Origin: Bacteroidales bacterium
Lineage (GTDB): Bacteria; Bacteroidota; Bacteroidia; Bacteroidales; Muribaculaceae
Reading direction: 5' to 3'
Length of the DNA: 33,540 nucleotides
Assembly (NCBI GenBank): GCA_020859755.1
Contig: JAJBVP010000132.1
Coordinates: 1-33,540 of the forward strand
Below are positions 17,044-23,815 of the stretch, piece by piece; the stretch's first letter is position 1, and every line of letters begins with the position of its first letter. Under the pieces are notes generated by a model, which saw nothing but the letters and a program-made list of their open reading frames with translations, did not search any database and was not told the DNA's origin. A program made the translations under genes and the position numbers.

Positions 17044-17649
17044 ATGATCAAGCAAGTTTACAACTCCCTGGCCGAGAACGGCCATTTGTACGATACTGAG
17101 CTTTGGCGCCAGATGGTGAGCGGCGAACGCTACGACGCCCCCAATTCCATTCTCATCGAAGGCCTCAATCGCGTCAAGGAAGCTCAAAGGGCCTACAACG
17201 ACCTGCAACCCACCGACTACGAGACTCTTGACCGTCAACTGAGAGCTATGATCGGCAGCGTGGGTAACGGAGTGAAAGTGCTACAGCCATTCCGCTTCGA
17301 CTGGGGCAAAAACATCATCCTGGGCGACCGTGTGTTCGTCAATTTCAACCTCACCATCCTCGATGAAGCGCCGGTCACCATAGGCCACGACACCTTTATC
17401 GGGCCCAATGTGAGCATCTACACCGCATGCCATCCACTGGAGTATCAAGAGCGCAACACAGGCGTTGAGTGGAGCGAGCCCGTCACCATCGGCCCCAATT
17501 GCTGGCTTGGTGGGTCGGTAACAATACTCCCTGGGGTAACCATTGGCGAGGGCTGCGTGGTGGGTGCCGGCAGTGTGGTCACTCGCGACCTTCCACCCCA
17601 CCATCTATGCGTGGGCAACCCGTGCCGGCCCATCCGGCCCATACAGTAG
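17044..17649 (+). CDS. Hexapeptide-repeat sugar O-acetyltransferase (maltose/galactoside type)
   Basis: This 201-residue left-handed beta-helix acetyltransferase transfers acetyl from acetyl-CoA to a sugar. VSGERYDAP near residue 25 resembles the maltose-acetyltransferase N-terminal motif. FRFDWGKNIILGDRVFVNFNL, the catalytic histidine H130 in TACHP, and hexapeptide turns (VTIGPNCWLGGSVTILPGVTIGEGCVVGAGSVVTRDLPP) follow, ending with CVGNPCRPIRPI. The family is clear; the acceptor sugar is not. The start is uncertain: 17044 gives a nearly leaderless message, while ATG 17113 (MVSGERYDAP) also aligns well with relatives and leaves about a 68-base leader. The gene is divergent from the lyase/GH88 gene. 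Confidence 0.9.
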   Translation: MIKQVYNSLAENGHLYDTELWRQMVSGERYDAPNSILIEGLNRVKEAQRAYNDLQPTDYETLDRQLRAMIGSVGNGVKVLQPFRFDWGKNIILGDRVFVNFNLTILDEAPVTIGHDTFIGPNVSIYTACHPLEYQERNTGVEWSEPVTIGPNCWLGGSVTILPGVTIGEGCVVGAGSVVTRDLPPHHLCVGNPCRPIRPIQ

Positions 17650-17650
17650 C

Positions 17651-17690
17651 GGTGAGTAGGTTAATAGGTTAATAGGTCAATAGGTAATAT
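17651..17690 (+). repeat. GGTTAATA octamer array
   Basis: Five 8-bp units (GGTGAGTA, GGTTAATA, GGTTAATA, GGTCAATA, GGTAATAT) start right after the acetyltransferase stop codon. The complement, TATTAACC, is the same octamer found at 19427-19458 upstream of the NlpC/P60 gene. Confidence 0.85.
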
Positions 17691-17696
17691 CAAAGC

Positions 17697-17767
17697 ATCA
17701 CTTTATCCTTTGGCCTAAATTGGTAGATATCAATATCTTACCATTGGACAACAAAGGATAAAGTGAT
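17697..17767. terminator. Long inverted repeat between convergent genes, possible bidirectional terminator
   Basis: A perfect 16-bp inverted repeat (17697-17712 with 17752-17767, core CACTTTATCCTTTG) encloses a second hairpin (TGGTAGATAT at 17721-17730 with ATATCTTACCA at 17733-17743). It lies between the ends of the acetyltransferase and protease genes. There is no clear T tract, so it could also be a small repeat element. Confidence 0.6.
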
Positions 17768-17783
17768 ACAGTGGGGATCACGA

Positions 17784-19214
17784 TTAGTTGGCGAGATCGA
17801 CGGCGTAGTAGGCTTTGCGACCTGTGGGATAGAGGCCGACGATGAACATAGCTTTGTCGGTGGCGTTGGACTTCATAATAGCCTTGTAGACTTTCTCCAC
17901 GTCGTCTTGTGAGTTGACGCGCACGTCGTTGATGGTCAAGATGATGAAGCCGTCCTTGATTCCAGCGTCCTTAAACTTTCCGTCCTTCAAACCGGATACT
18001 TGCACCCCGGTGGTGAGCTGGAGTTGCTCCTTGGTCTCGTCGGAGAGGGATTTGAATGCGCAGCCGAGGGCAGTGAAGTCGTCGGGGCGGGTGATGGAGG
18101 TGGTTCCCGAGGAGTTGCGCAGGGTTACCTTGGTTGAGTACTCCTTGTTGTCGCGGATATAGTTGACGGTGATTGTGTCGCCGGGGCGTTTTTTGGCTAC
18201 AGCCTCTTGGAGGTTGGCGGTGTTGCGCATCGGTACGTCATCGATAGCGATGATCACGTCGCCTTTCTTCAGGCCAGCTTCCATGGCAGCGGAGCGGTCC
18301 TCCACGCTACCGATATACAGGCCGTAGTTGGTAGCGGTGATACCCTCTTCCTTGGCCAGTTTCTGGGTAAGTTCGCCGAAGGAGATGCCCATCACGGCGC
18401 GCTGCACGGTGCCGTATTCCTTTAGGTCGGCCACCACTTTCTTGACGATTGACGTGGGGATAGCGAAGGAGTAGCCAGCGTAGTTGCCCGTCTGAGAGTA
18501 GATGGCGGTGTTTATGCCGATTAGTTCGCCGTTGAGGGTAACGAGCGCACCACCCGAGTTTCCGGGATTTACAGCCGCGTCGGTTTGGATGAACGATTCG
18601 ATACCGTGGGAGGCGCTACCGGTAAGGGATGATATCGATCGCCCCTTGGCGCTAACGATACCGGCGGTGACGGTGGATGTGAAACCGAAGGGATTTCCCA
18701 CGGCGAGGACCCATTCGCCCACTTTGACATCCTCGCTGTCGCCCATAGGGATTACGTGGAGGTCGTCGGCGTCAATCTTGATCAGGGCAACGTCGGTAGT
18801 GGGGTCGGCACCCACGACGGTGGCGTTGAAGGTGCGGTTGTCGTTGAGAGTGACTTCCAGTTCCTCGGCCCCGTCAATCACGTGGTTGTTGGTGACGATA
18901 TAACCGTCGGACGAGAGGATCACACCCGAGCCGAGTCCCGTCTGGCGTTGCTGGGGTTTCTCCTGCTGTCGGGGAGTGGGCTGGCGGCGTTGCTGGGGCC
19001 CGAAGAAAAAGTCGAAGAATGGATCGGAAAACGGGTCGGTGTAGTATCCTTGCTGTTGACTGGAACGGGTGGTGACGTAACTCTTGATCGAAACGACACC
19101 GTTGACAGTCGATTCGGCCGCCTTTGTGAAATCGGTGGGGACGCCCGAAGCGCAAGCGGTCACTACAAACGAGAGCCCTATAGCTAATGTGGCGAAACGT
19201 GATACTTGATTCAT
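17784..19214 (-). CDS. HtrA/DegQ-family serine protease with lipobox
   Basis: This 476-residue envelope protease/chaperone degrades misfolded exported proteins. The catalytic triad is visible: H111 (VTNNHVIDG), D141 (DPTTDVALIKID) and S220 (AAVNPGNSGGAL). Two PDZ domains follow, at about 258-345 (GLYIGSVEDRSAAMEAGLKKGDVI) and about 385-470 (GVQVSGLKDGKFKDAGIKDGFII). The N-terminus ends VVTAC-ASG with C21, which fits a lipobox, so membrane anchoring rather than a free periplasmic protein is possible. Residues 50-92 form a Gln/Phe-rich linker (PFSDPFFDFFFGPQQRR), the usual loop site of Deg proteases. It is convergent with the acetyltransferase gene and divergent from the NlpC/P60 gene. Confidence 0.95.
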   Translation of the reverse strand: MNQVSRFATLAIGLSFVVTACASGVPTDFTKAAESTVNGVVSIKSYVTTRSSQQQGYYTDPFSDPFFDFFFGPQQRRQPTPRQQEKPQQRQTGLGSGVILSSDGYIVTNNHVIDGAEELEVTLNDNRTFNATVVGADPTTDVALIKIDADDLHVIPMGDSEDVKVGEWVLAVGNPFGFTSTVTAGIVSAKGRSISSLTGSASHGIESFIQTDAAVNPGNSGGALVTLNGELIGINTAIYSQTGNYAGYSFAIPTSIVKKVVADLKEYGTVQRAVMGISFGELTQKLAKEEGITATNYGLYIGSVEDRSAAMEAGLKKGDVIIAIDDVPMRNTANLQEAVAKKRPGDTITVNYIRDNKEYSTKVTLRNSSGTTSITRPDDFTALGCAFKSLSDETKEQLQLTTGVQVSGLKDGKFKDAGIKDGFIILTINDVRVNSQDDVEKVYKAIMKSNATDKAMFIVGLYPTGRKAYYAVDLAN

Positions 19215-19222
19215 AGCCTATA

Positions 19223-19252
19223 ATGTTAAAATGTTAAATCGCTAAATGTTAA
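19223..19252 (-). repeat. ATGTTAAA-type repeat in the protease leader
   Basis: On the + strand the units are ATGTTAAA, ATGTTAAA, TCGCTAA and ATGTTAA. Read in the gene direction, this gives AACATTT and AGCGATTT units close to the AGCATTT family seen before susD. It ends about nine bases before the ATG. Confidence 0.65.
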
Positions 19253-19269
19253 TTTTTAACTTTCCAGCG

Positions 19270-19277
19270 CAAAAATA
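19270..19277 (-). promoter_or_regulatory. -7 promoter box of the HtrA/DegQ gene
   Basis: The minus strand reads TATTTTTG, matching TAnnTTTG, about 56 bases before the ATG. No convincing -33 box is seen. The implied leader contains the ATGTTAAA-type repeat. Confidence 0.45.
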
Positions 19278-19389
19278 ATTGATAATTTCATACGCGGGTC
19301 ATATTTAAACTACTTTAATACGGAGGTCTTGAAATGTAAACCTATTTTGCATTAAAATTAGCAAAAAACGCTTTAGAATCCTCACCGAT

Positions 19390-19421
19390 ATTGCAATTTC
19401 GCCCGCCATGCGCTATCTTTG
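19390..19421 (+). promoter_or_regulatory. Promoter of the NlpC/P60 gene
   Basis: The -7 box TATCTTTG lies at 19414-19421. A -33-like ATTG(C) lies at 19390-19394, about 20 bases before it. The predicted leader of about 40 bases consists mostly of the TATTAACC octamer array. Confidence 0.6.
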
Positions 19422-19426
19422 CCATC

Positions 19427-19458
19427 GATTAACCGATTAACGTATTAACCTATTAACA
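19427..19458 (+). repeat. TATTAACC octamer array in the NlpC/P60 leader
   Basis: There are four 8-bp units in tandem: GATTAACC, GATTAACG, TATTAACC and TATTAACA. The array ends eight bases before the presumed TTG start codon. It is the reverse complement of the family at 17651-17690. Confidence 0.85.
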
Positions 19459-19465
19459 ATACACA

Positions 19466-19990
19466 TTGCAACGCCATCTATTTCCCCTGTTGATCACTCT
19501 GCTGGTGTCGCTGATACTGGCATCTTGCCACACGTCGAAGCGCAGCGTGGAGCCCTATGCCGACTATACGCCTGAGGCCACTACAGCCAAGGGCACGATC
19601 ACGGGCGCACAACAGGCGGCTCTGGTCAAGGAGGCCAAGCGATGGCTGGGCACAAAATACCGCTACGGAGGCCACTCGCGCAAGGACGGCACCGATTGCT
19701 CGGGAATGGTGATGGAGATCTACAACCAGGTGTGCAACGTGAAATTGCCGCGGTCCAGCCGTGAGCAGCAGGCCTACTGCAAGGGTATCAATCGCAAGGA
19801 CTTGAAAGTGGGCGACCTGGTATTCTTTTGCACATCGAAGGACGCCAAGAAGGTGTCGCATGTGGGTATCTACATCGGCAACGGCAAAATCATTCACTCG
19901 TCGGCTTCCAAAGGCGTTGTGGAAAGCTCCATCGACGAGCCTTACTATATCAGGACCTACCACTCCTCAGGCCGCGTGCCCACTAAATAA
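19466..19990 (+). CDS. NlpC/P60-family cell-wall peptidase lipoprotein
   Basis: This 174-residue protein is a C40-type cysteine peptidase expected to cut peptide stems of peptidoglycan. The start is a TTG, chosen because it sits just before a complete lipoprotein signal peptide ending LILASC, with lipidated C21. The catalytic residues are C78 (GTDCSGMVM), H132 (VSHVGIYIG) and H144 (KIIHSSASKG), with the usual spacing. WLGTKYRYGG precedes the cysteine. The length is typical of small Spr/NlpC proteins. It faces hisF tail to tail with a 13-base gap and has its own promoter with a repeat-filled leader. Confidence 0.93.
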   Translation: MQRHLFPLLITLLVSLILASCHTSKRSVEPYADYTPEATTAKGTITGAQQAALVKEAKRWLGTKYRYGGHSRKDGTDCSGMVMEIYNQVCNVKLPRSSREQQAYCKGINRKDLKVGDLVFFCTSKDAKKVSHVGIYIGNGKIIHSSASKGVVESSIDEPYYIRTYHSSGRVPTK

Positions 19991-20003
19991 GCCACTATGA
20001 ATC

Positions 20004-20759
20004 CTATAGCCTTATTGGCACGGCGTGGGAGGCGAGGTAGCGTTTGAGGGTAGGGATGGGGATCTCTCCGAAGTGGAAGATGGATGCCGCAAGGGCCGCG
20101 TCGGCTTTACCTTGGGCGAACACATCGAGGAAGTGCTCTTTTGTGCCGGCCCCGCCCGAGGCAATTATGGGGATGTTGAGGGCATCGTGGAGGGCACGCA
20201 GCGGCTCGTTGGCGAATCCCTGCTTCACTCCATCGTGGTCCATTGAGGTGAACAGTATCTCCCCCGCTCCACGCTCTTGGGCTTCCTTTGCCCACTCCAC
20301 AAGGTGACGATCGGTGGGGATACGGCCACCGTTGAGATGGCATATCCATTGGCCGTCGACGTTGCGGGCGTCAATTGCAACGACACATACTTGGTTGCCA
20401 AACCTCGCGGCAATCTCGTCAATCAACTGTGGGCGCTTTAACGCGGCTGAGTTGATCGACACCTTGTCGGCCCCGGCGTTCAATAGCTTCTCCACATCCT
20501 CAACGGCATTGATTCCACCACCCACGGTGAACGGTATGCTCACTCGCTCGGCCACTCGCCTTACAAGGTCGACAAATGTCTTGCGGCCCTCATGGGAGGC
20601 GGTGATGTCGAGGTACACCAATTCGTCGGCGCCCTCTTGAGAGTAGCGTTCACCCAATTCCACGGGGTCGCCTGCTTGGCGCAAATTAACGAAATTAACG
20701 CCTTTTACTGTTTGGCCATCCTTCACGTCGAGGCAGGGGATGATACGTTTGCTCAGCAT
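20004..20759 (-). CDS. hisF: Imidazole glycerol phosphate synthase, cyclase subunit
   Basis: This 251-residue (beta-alpha)8 barrel uses ammonia from HisH to close the imidazole ring, giving IGP and AICAR in histidine synthesis. The N-terminus [20 protein letters not shown] contains catalytic D11. [33 protein letters not shown] with the second catalytic Asp near 130, [12 protein letters not shown] and [11 protein letters not shown] follow. It overlaps the end of hisA by seven bases, so translation is probably coupled. It is last in the unit; hisIE, which often follows, is absent here. Confidence 0.98.
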   Translation of the reverse strand: MLSKRIIPCLDVKDGQTVKGVNFVNLRQAGDPVELGERYSQEGADELVYLDITASHEGRKTFVDLVRRVAERVSIPFTVGGGINAVEDVEKLLNAGADKVSINSAALKRPQLIDEIAARFGNQVCVVAIDARNVDGQWICHLNGGRIPTDRHLVEWAKEAQERGAGEILFTSMDHDGVKQGFANEPLRALHDALNIPIIASGGAGTKEHFLDVFAQGKADAALAASIFHFGEIPIPTLKRYLASHAVPIRL

Positions 20760-21478
20760 TGGAGATTATGTGTTTCTAATTGTTTCATCGTGATACGGCC
20801 TTCGTAAATGGCCTTTCCGGCAATCACTTGTGGCACGCCAATAGCGTCGAGAGCCTCCACGTGGGCCATCGAGCCTACTCCACCGCTGGCTATAAGATGC
20901 ACATCGGGTACTTCAGCCAAAATGCGCTTGTAGAGGTCGAGGGAAGGGCCCTCGAGAGTGCCGTCGACCGAAATGTCGGTGGAGATCACTTGTCGCAAGC
21001 CTTTTTCCATCCAGCGTGAGATAAAGGGGACGATTTCCTGGGTGGATTCCTCAAGCCATCCTTGTGTGGCGATACGGCCGTCACGGGCATCAGCTCCCAG
21101 GATCACCACTTGGGGGCCGTATATGGCGAGCCAATCCTCAACAATCTGGGGCGACTTAACGGCAATGCTTCCAGCCGTGACCATGCGGGCACCCGACCCG
21201 AGGGCTATGTGCAGGTCTTCATCGGTCTTAACGCCTCCGCCAAAGTCGATAACGAGGGGTGTCGCCGAGGCTATGCGCTCGATTACCTTATGGTTGACCA
21301 CGTGGGCTGCTTTGGCCCCGTCAAGGTCCACCAAATGAAGGCGTCGGCAACCAGCGTCGACGAGTCTTTTGGCCATCTCCACAGGGTCGCCGTAGGTGGT
21401 GGCTCGGCCGTAGTCGCCCTGGCAAAGGCGCACGCACTTGCCGTCAATTATGTCGATTGCAGGGATTATCTCTATCAT
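20753..21478 (-). CDS. hisA: ProFAR isomerase (phosphoribosylformimino-5-aminoimidazole carboxamide ribotide isomerase)
   Basis: This 241-residue barrel opens the ribose ring of ProFAR to give PRFAR, the substrate of HisF/His[21 protein letters not shown] contains the catalytic N-terminal Asp. [25 protein letters not shown], and [17 protein letters not shown] with the second catalytic Asp are visible, as is [14 protein letters not shown]. The closely related HisF is encoded directly downstream with an overlap. The gap to hisH carries an octamer hairpin. Confidence 0.98.
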   Translation of the reverse strand: MIEIIPAIDIIDGKCVRLCQGDYGRATTYGDPVEMAKRLVDAGCRRLHLVDLDGAKAAHVVNHKVIERIASATPLVIDFGGGVKTDEDLHIALGSGARMVTAGSIAVKSPQIVEDWLAIYGPQVVILGADARDGRIATQGWLEESTQEIVPFISRWMEKGLRQVISTDISVDGTLEGPSLDLYKRILAEVPDVHLIASGGVGSMAHVEALDAIGVPQVIAGKAIYEGRITMKQLETHNLQC

Positions 21479-21501
21479 GGGAAAGCATTTTGCATATACA
21501 A

Positions 21502-21554
21502 TTTTACTCCTTTTTTAATCCTTTAAAGGAGGAAAGGAATAAAGGATTAAAGGA
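21502..21554 (-). repeat. CCTTTAAT octamer hairpin between hisH and hisA
   Basis: Read on the minus strand the units are CCTTTAAT, CCTTTATT, CCTTTCCT and CCTTTAAA, then the inverted arm GGATTAAAAAAGGAG. The hisH stop codon (TAA, 21549-21547) is formed by the first octamer, so the element overlaps the gene end. The orientation relative to the next gene is the same as in the galactan locus. Confidence 0.85.
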
Positions 21555-22146
21555 TACCGGTCGTTAACCACTCCCTTAGGATTTGCTCGCCTGTGTCGCC
21601 GCTCTTCTCGGGATGGAATTGGGTGGCGTAGAAATTGTCGCGCTGGAGAGCCGCACTAAAGGGGGTGATGTAATCGGTTACCGCCACTGTCTCCTGAATC
21701 ACGGGCACATAGTAGCTGTGGACATAATACACCCAGCGTCCTTGCAAGCTGGACTGGAGGAACAACCCGGGACGCACCTGATCGAGCGTGTCCCAGCCCA
21801 TGTGGGGTATCTTCAGCTCATCCGACTGGAATCTTTTGACCTCAGCGTCAAAGATACCCAGGCAGTCGACACCCCCACCCTCTTCGGAGCGTTTGCACAT
21901 CAACTGCTGCCCGATACAGATACCGAGCACAGGTTGCTTCAAGTCGCGTATCACCTGATCGAGGCCCGTTTTCCGCAGGTATTCCATGGCCGAGGAGGCT
22001 TGCCCCACTCCAGGGAAAATCACTTTGTCGGCAGCGGCCAACGCGGCGGGATCGTCGGTGACGATAGCCTCATAGCCCAGCCTACGCAGCGCCGAAAGCA
22101 CCGAGAAGTTGTTGCCGGCATTATATCTGATAACAGCGATTTGCAC
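21547..22146 (-). CDS. hisH: Imidazole glycerol phosphate synthase, glutamine amidotransferase subunit
   Basis: This 199-residue class I glutaminase supplies ammonia to HisF. The nucleophile is C77 in VLGICIGQQLMC. The oxyanion region FPGVGQASSAM is near residue 44, and the His-Glu pair lies in ATQFHPEKSGDTG near the C-terminus. The signature NFSVLSALRRLGYE is typical. The last residues TTGIL and the stop codon are encoded by repeat sequence, so the extreme C-terminus is probably not constrained. It is upstream of hisA and downstream of purU on the minus strand. Confidence 0.97.
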   Translation of the reverse strand: MQIAVIRYNAGNNFSVLSALRRLGYEAIVTDDPAALAAADKVIFPGVGQASSAMEYLRKTGLDQVIRDLKQPVLGICIGQQLMCKRSEEGGGVDCLGIFDAEVKRFQSDELKIPHMGWDTLDQVRPGLFLQSSLQGRWVYYVHSYYVPVIQETVAVTDYITPFSAALQRDNFYATQFHPEKSGDTGEQILREWLTTGIL

Positions 22147-22170
22147 TCTTTCCCTCCTTTCTTTTTTATT

Positions 22171-22219
22171 CCTTTAATCCTTTAATCCTTTAAAGGAGGA
22201 AAGGATAAAAGGATTAAAG
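22171..22219 (-). repeat. CCTTTAAT octamer hairpin between purU and hisH
   Basis: On the + strand CCTTTAAT, CCTTTAAT and CCTTTAAA (22171-22194) are followed by the inverted arm GGAGGAAAGGATAAAAGG and ATTAAAG. On the minus strand it reads as octamers, a CCTTTAAAGG centre and GGATTAAA units leading into hisH. It fills most of the 84-bp gap. Confidence 0.85.
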
Positions 22220-22230
22220 ATTTGACTCGT

Positions 22231-23100
22231 TTAGTTGAAAACGACGGTCTTGTTGTTGTAGGTGAGGATCTTGCGCTGGATGTGCTTCTCGACGGCGCGT
22301 GAAAGCACGATTTTCTCCAGGTCGCGGCCCTTCTTGACAAGGTCGTCGATGGTGTCCTTGTGGGTGATACGTGTGATATCCTGCTCGATGATGGGACCCG
22401 CGTCGAGGTCGCTGGTCACATAGTGGCTGGTGGCTCCGATGAGTTTCACTCCACGCTCGTAGGCGGCGTGGTAGGGCTTGGCGCCCACGAAAGCGGGCAG
22501 GAACGAGTGGTGGATGTTGATCACACGGTCGGGGTAACGGTTGATGAACTCGGGCGAGAGCACCTGCATATAGCGTGCAAGCACGATGAAATCAATCTGG
22601 TGACAGTCGAGGATTTCAAATTCCACCTGCTCCATCTCCTTTTTGTTGTCCTTGTTGAGGGGAACGACCTCAAAGGGGATGTTGAACTGGTCGGCGACGA
22701 TCTTCAAGTCGGGGTGGTTGGAGATGATCACTGGAATCTCCACGTCCCACTCCTTGGCGATGTATCGAGCCAGGATGTCGTAGAGGCAGTGGCTCATCTT
22801 GCTCACGAACAACGCCATGCGCTGTGGCTTACGGGTAAACGATAGCTTAAACGACATGTCGTAGCGATGGGCGTAGAGGGTGTTGAAATAGTCGGCGATT
22901 TTGTCGTCGGGGATTCCAAATCCGTCCAAATCCCACTCCACACGCATGTAGAAAACACCGTTTACGCGGTCGACATATTGGTCGAGGTAGACGATGTTAC
23001 CACCGTTGGCGTTGATGAATTCAGTAATAACCGCGATGATGCCGGGCTTGTCGGGACAATGCATCAGCAGCACCGCGGTGTTGGGGCGTTTCTTCTCCAT
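22231..23100 (-). CDS. purU: Formyltetrahydrofolate deformylase
   Basis: Starting at MEKKRPNT (23100) gives 289 residues, close to the E. coli length of 280. A frame open to 23136 would overlap the upstream gene and adds nothing homologous. The enzyme hydrolyses 10-formyl-THF to formate and THF. An N-terminal ACT domain (LLMHCPDKPGIIAVITEF) is followed by the formyltransferase domain: HPDLKIVADQFNIPFEVVPL, VLARYMQVLSPEF, NIHHSFLPAFVGAKPY, GATSHYVTSDLDAGPII with presumed catalytic D233, and EQDITRITHKD. It lies between a secreted-protein gene (16-bp gap) and hisH. Histidine synthesis releases AICAR, which needs 10-formyl-THF for recycling, so the pairing could reflect one-carbon balance. Confidence 0.95.
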   Translation of the reverse strand: MEKKRPNTAVLLMHCPDKPGIIAVITEFINANGGNIVYLDQYVDRVNGVFYMRVEWDLDGFGIPDDKIADYFNTLYAHRYDMSFKLSFTRKPQRMALFVSKMSHCLYDILARYIAKEWDVEIPVIISNHPDLKIVADQFNIPFEVVPLNKDNKKEMEQVEFEILDCHQIDFIVLARYMQVLSPEFINRYPDRVINIHHSFLPAFVGAKPYHAAYERGVKLIGATSHYVTSDLDAGPIIEQDITRITHKDTIDDLVKKGRDLEKIVLSRAVEKHIQRKILTYNNKTVVFN

Positions 23101-23116
23101 TATTGGTAGAGGAAAA

Positions 23117-23731
23117 TTAGTATACGATCTTGGCAACGGTGTCGGCCGTGCGGGCGATGTAAATCTGGCCCTTTACGGGGGAGTTGACCCGAATGCCTTG
23201 GAGATTGTAATACTCGGTAGTGGAGAGTGATGAGTGGTGATTGGTGAGTGAATTGATTCCGGATGTGCGTTGGCCGGTGAATGTGACGTAGATGGGAATT
23301 TGGCCAGCCGAGGGGTCGGAGGGGTCGACGATCCACATCACGTCGATGTTGAACACAGCCTCACCGTCGGCGTTGTCGGTGCCAGTGAGGGTAACGTTGG
23401 CCACGATCTCGCCCTCAGCCAGGGTAAGGCCGTCCTTGCTGCCCGAGTAGGTGGTCACGCCATCGGTGGTGCTGGTAGTAACGTCCTCGATGTAGATATC
23501 GCCTAATGGCACAGGGCCGTCGCCGAGGTCAAGGGAGAAGTTGGCGAGGGTGAAATCGCACAATCCGGCGCTGGTGGGAGACACTTCGACGGTGTAAACG
23601 GTCTCATCGCCTTCGTTGATTGTCGCACCCATCATGTTGATCACGAGGGTGCCCTGGTAGGTAAGGGCGTTAGCCGTGAAAGCGAAGCATGCTATCATGG
23701 CCCCGAAGAGCAAAGTGTAAATTTTTTTCAT
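23117..23731 (-). CDS. Secreted calycin-like domain protein of unknown function
   Basis: This 204-residue protein has a signal peptide (residues 1 to about 22, ending TANA-L). The middle part is beta-rich (TLANFSLDLGDGPVPLGDIYIEDV, GLTLAEGEIVANVTL, IYVTFTGQR) and resembles the calycin-like proteins common in Bacteroidales, whose role is not known. The C-terminus YYNLQGIRVNSPVKGQIYI resembles the short tail seen on many exported Bacteroidales proteins. No catalytic motif is seen. A -7 box lies about 30 bases upstream. It is first in a minus-strand unit leading into purU and the his genes. Confidence 0.65.
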   Translation of the reverse strand: MKKIYTLLFGAMIACFAFTANALTYQGTLVINMMGATINEGDETVYTVEVSPTSAGLCDFTLANFSLDLGDGPVPLGDIYIEDVTTSTTDGVTTYSGSKDGLTLAEGEIVANVTLTGTDNADGEAVFNIDVMWIVDPSDPSAGQIPIYVTFTGQRTSGINSLTNHHSSLSTTEYYNLQGIRVNSPVKGQIYIARTADTVAKIVY

Positions 23732-23760
23732 AAATAAATCGTTTTTGTTGAAATTTTTGG

Positions 23761-23768
23761 CAAAGGTA
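23761..23768 (-). promoter_or_regulatory. -7 promoter box of the calycin-like/purU/his unit
   Basis: The minus strand reads TACCTTTG, matching TAnnTTTG, 29 bases before the ATG at 23731. A -33 box is not clear. It is the only such box found upstream of this unit. Confidence 0.5.
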
Positions 23769-23815
23769 GTGATAATAATGCAATATTTCGGCCTAAAGTA
23801 ACGTTTTTTAAGAAT

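Noticed and set aside
16989-17051. Upstream extension of the lyase/GH88 gene to an ATG at 17051
   Set aside because: It would cover the divergent promoter and overlap the acetyltransferase start. The ATG at 16988 leads straight into a signal peptide.
17697-17767. Insertion sequence remnant
   Set aside because: There is no transposase fragment and no target-site duplication visible beside the inverted repeat. It is kept as a hairpin of unknown role.
23101-23136. Upstream extension of purU to 23136
   Set aside because: It overlaps the preceding gene and adds twelve residues not expected in the family. MEKKRPNT followed by the ACT domain fits better.
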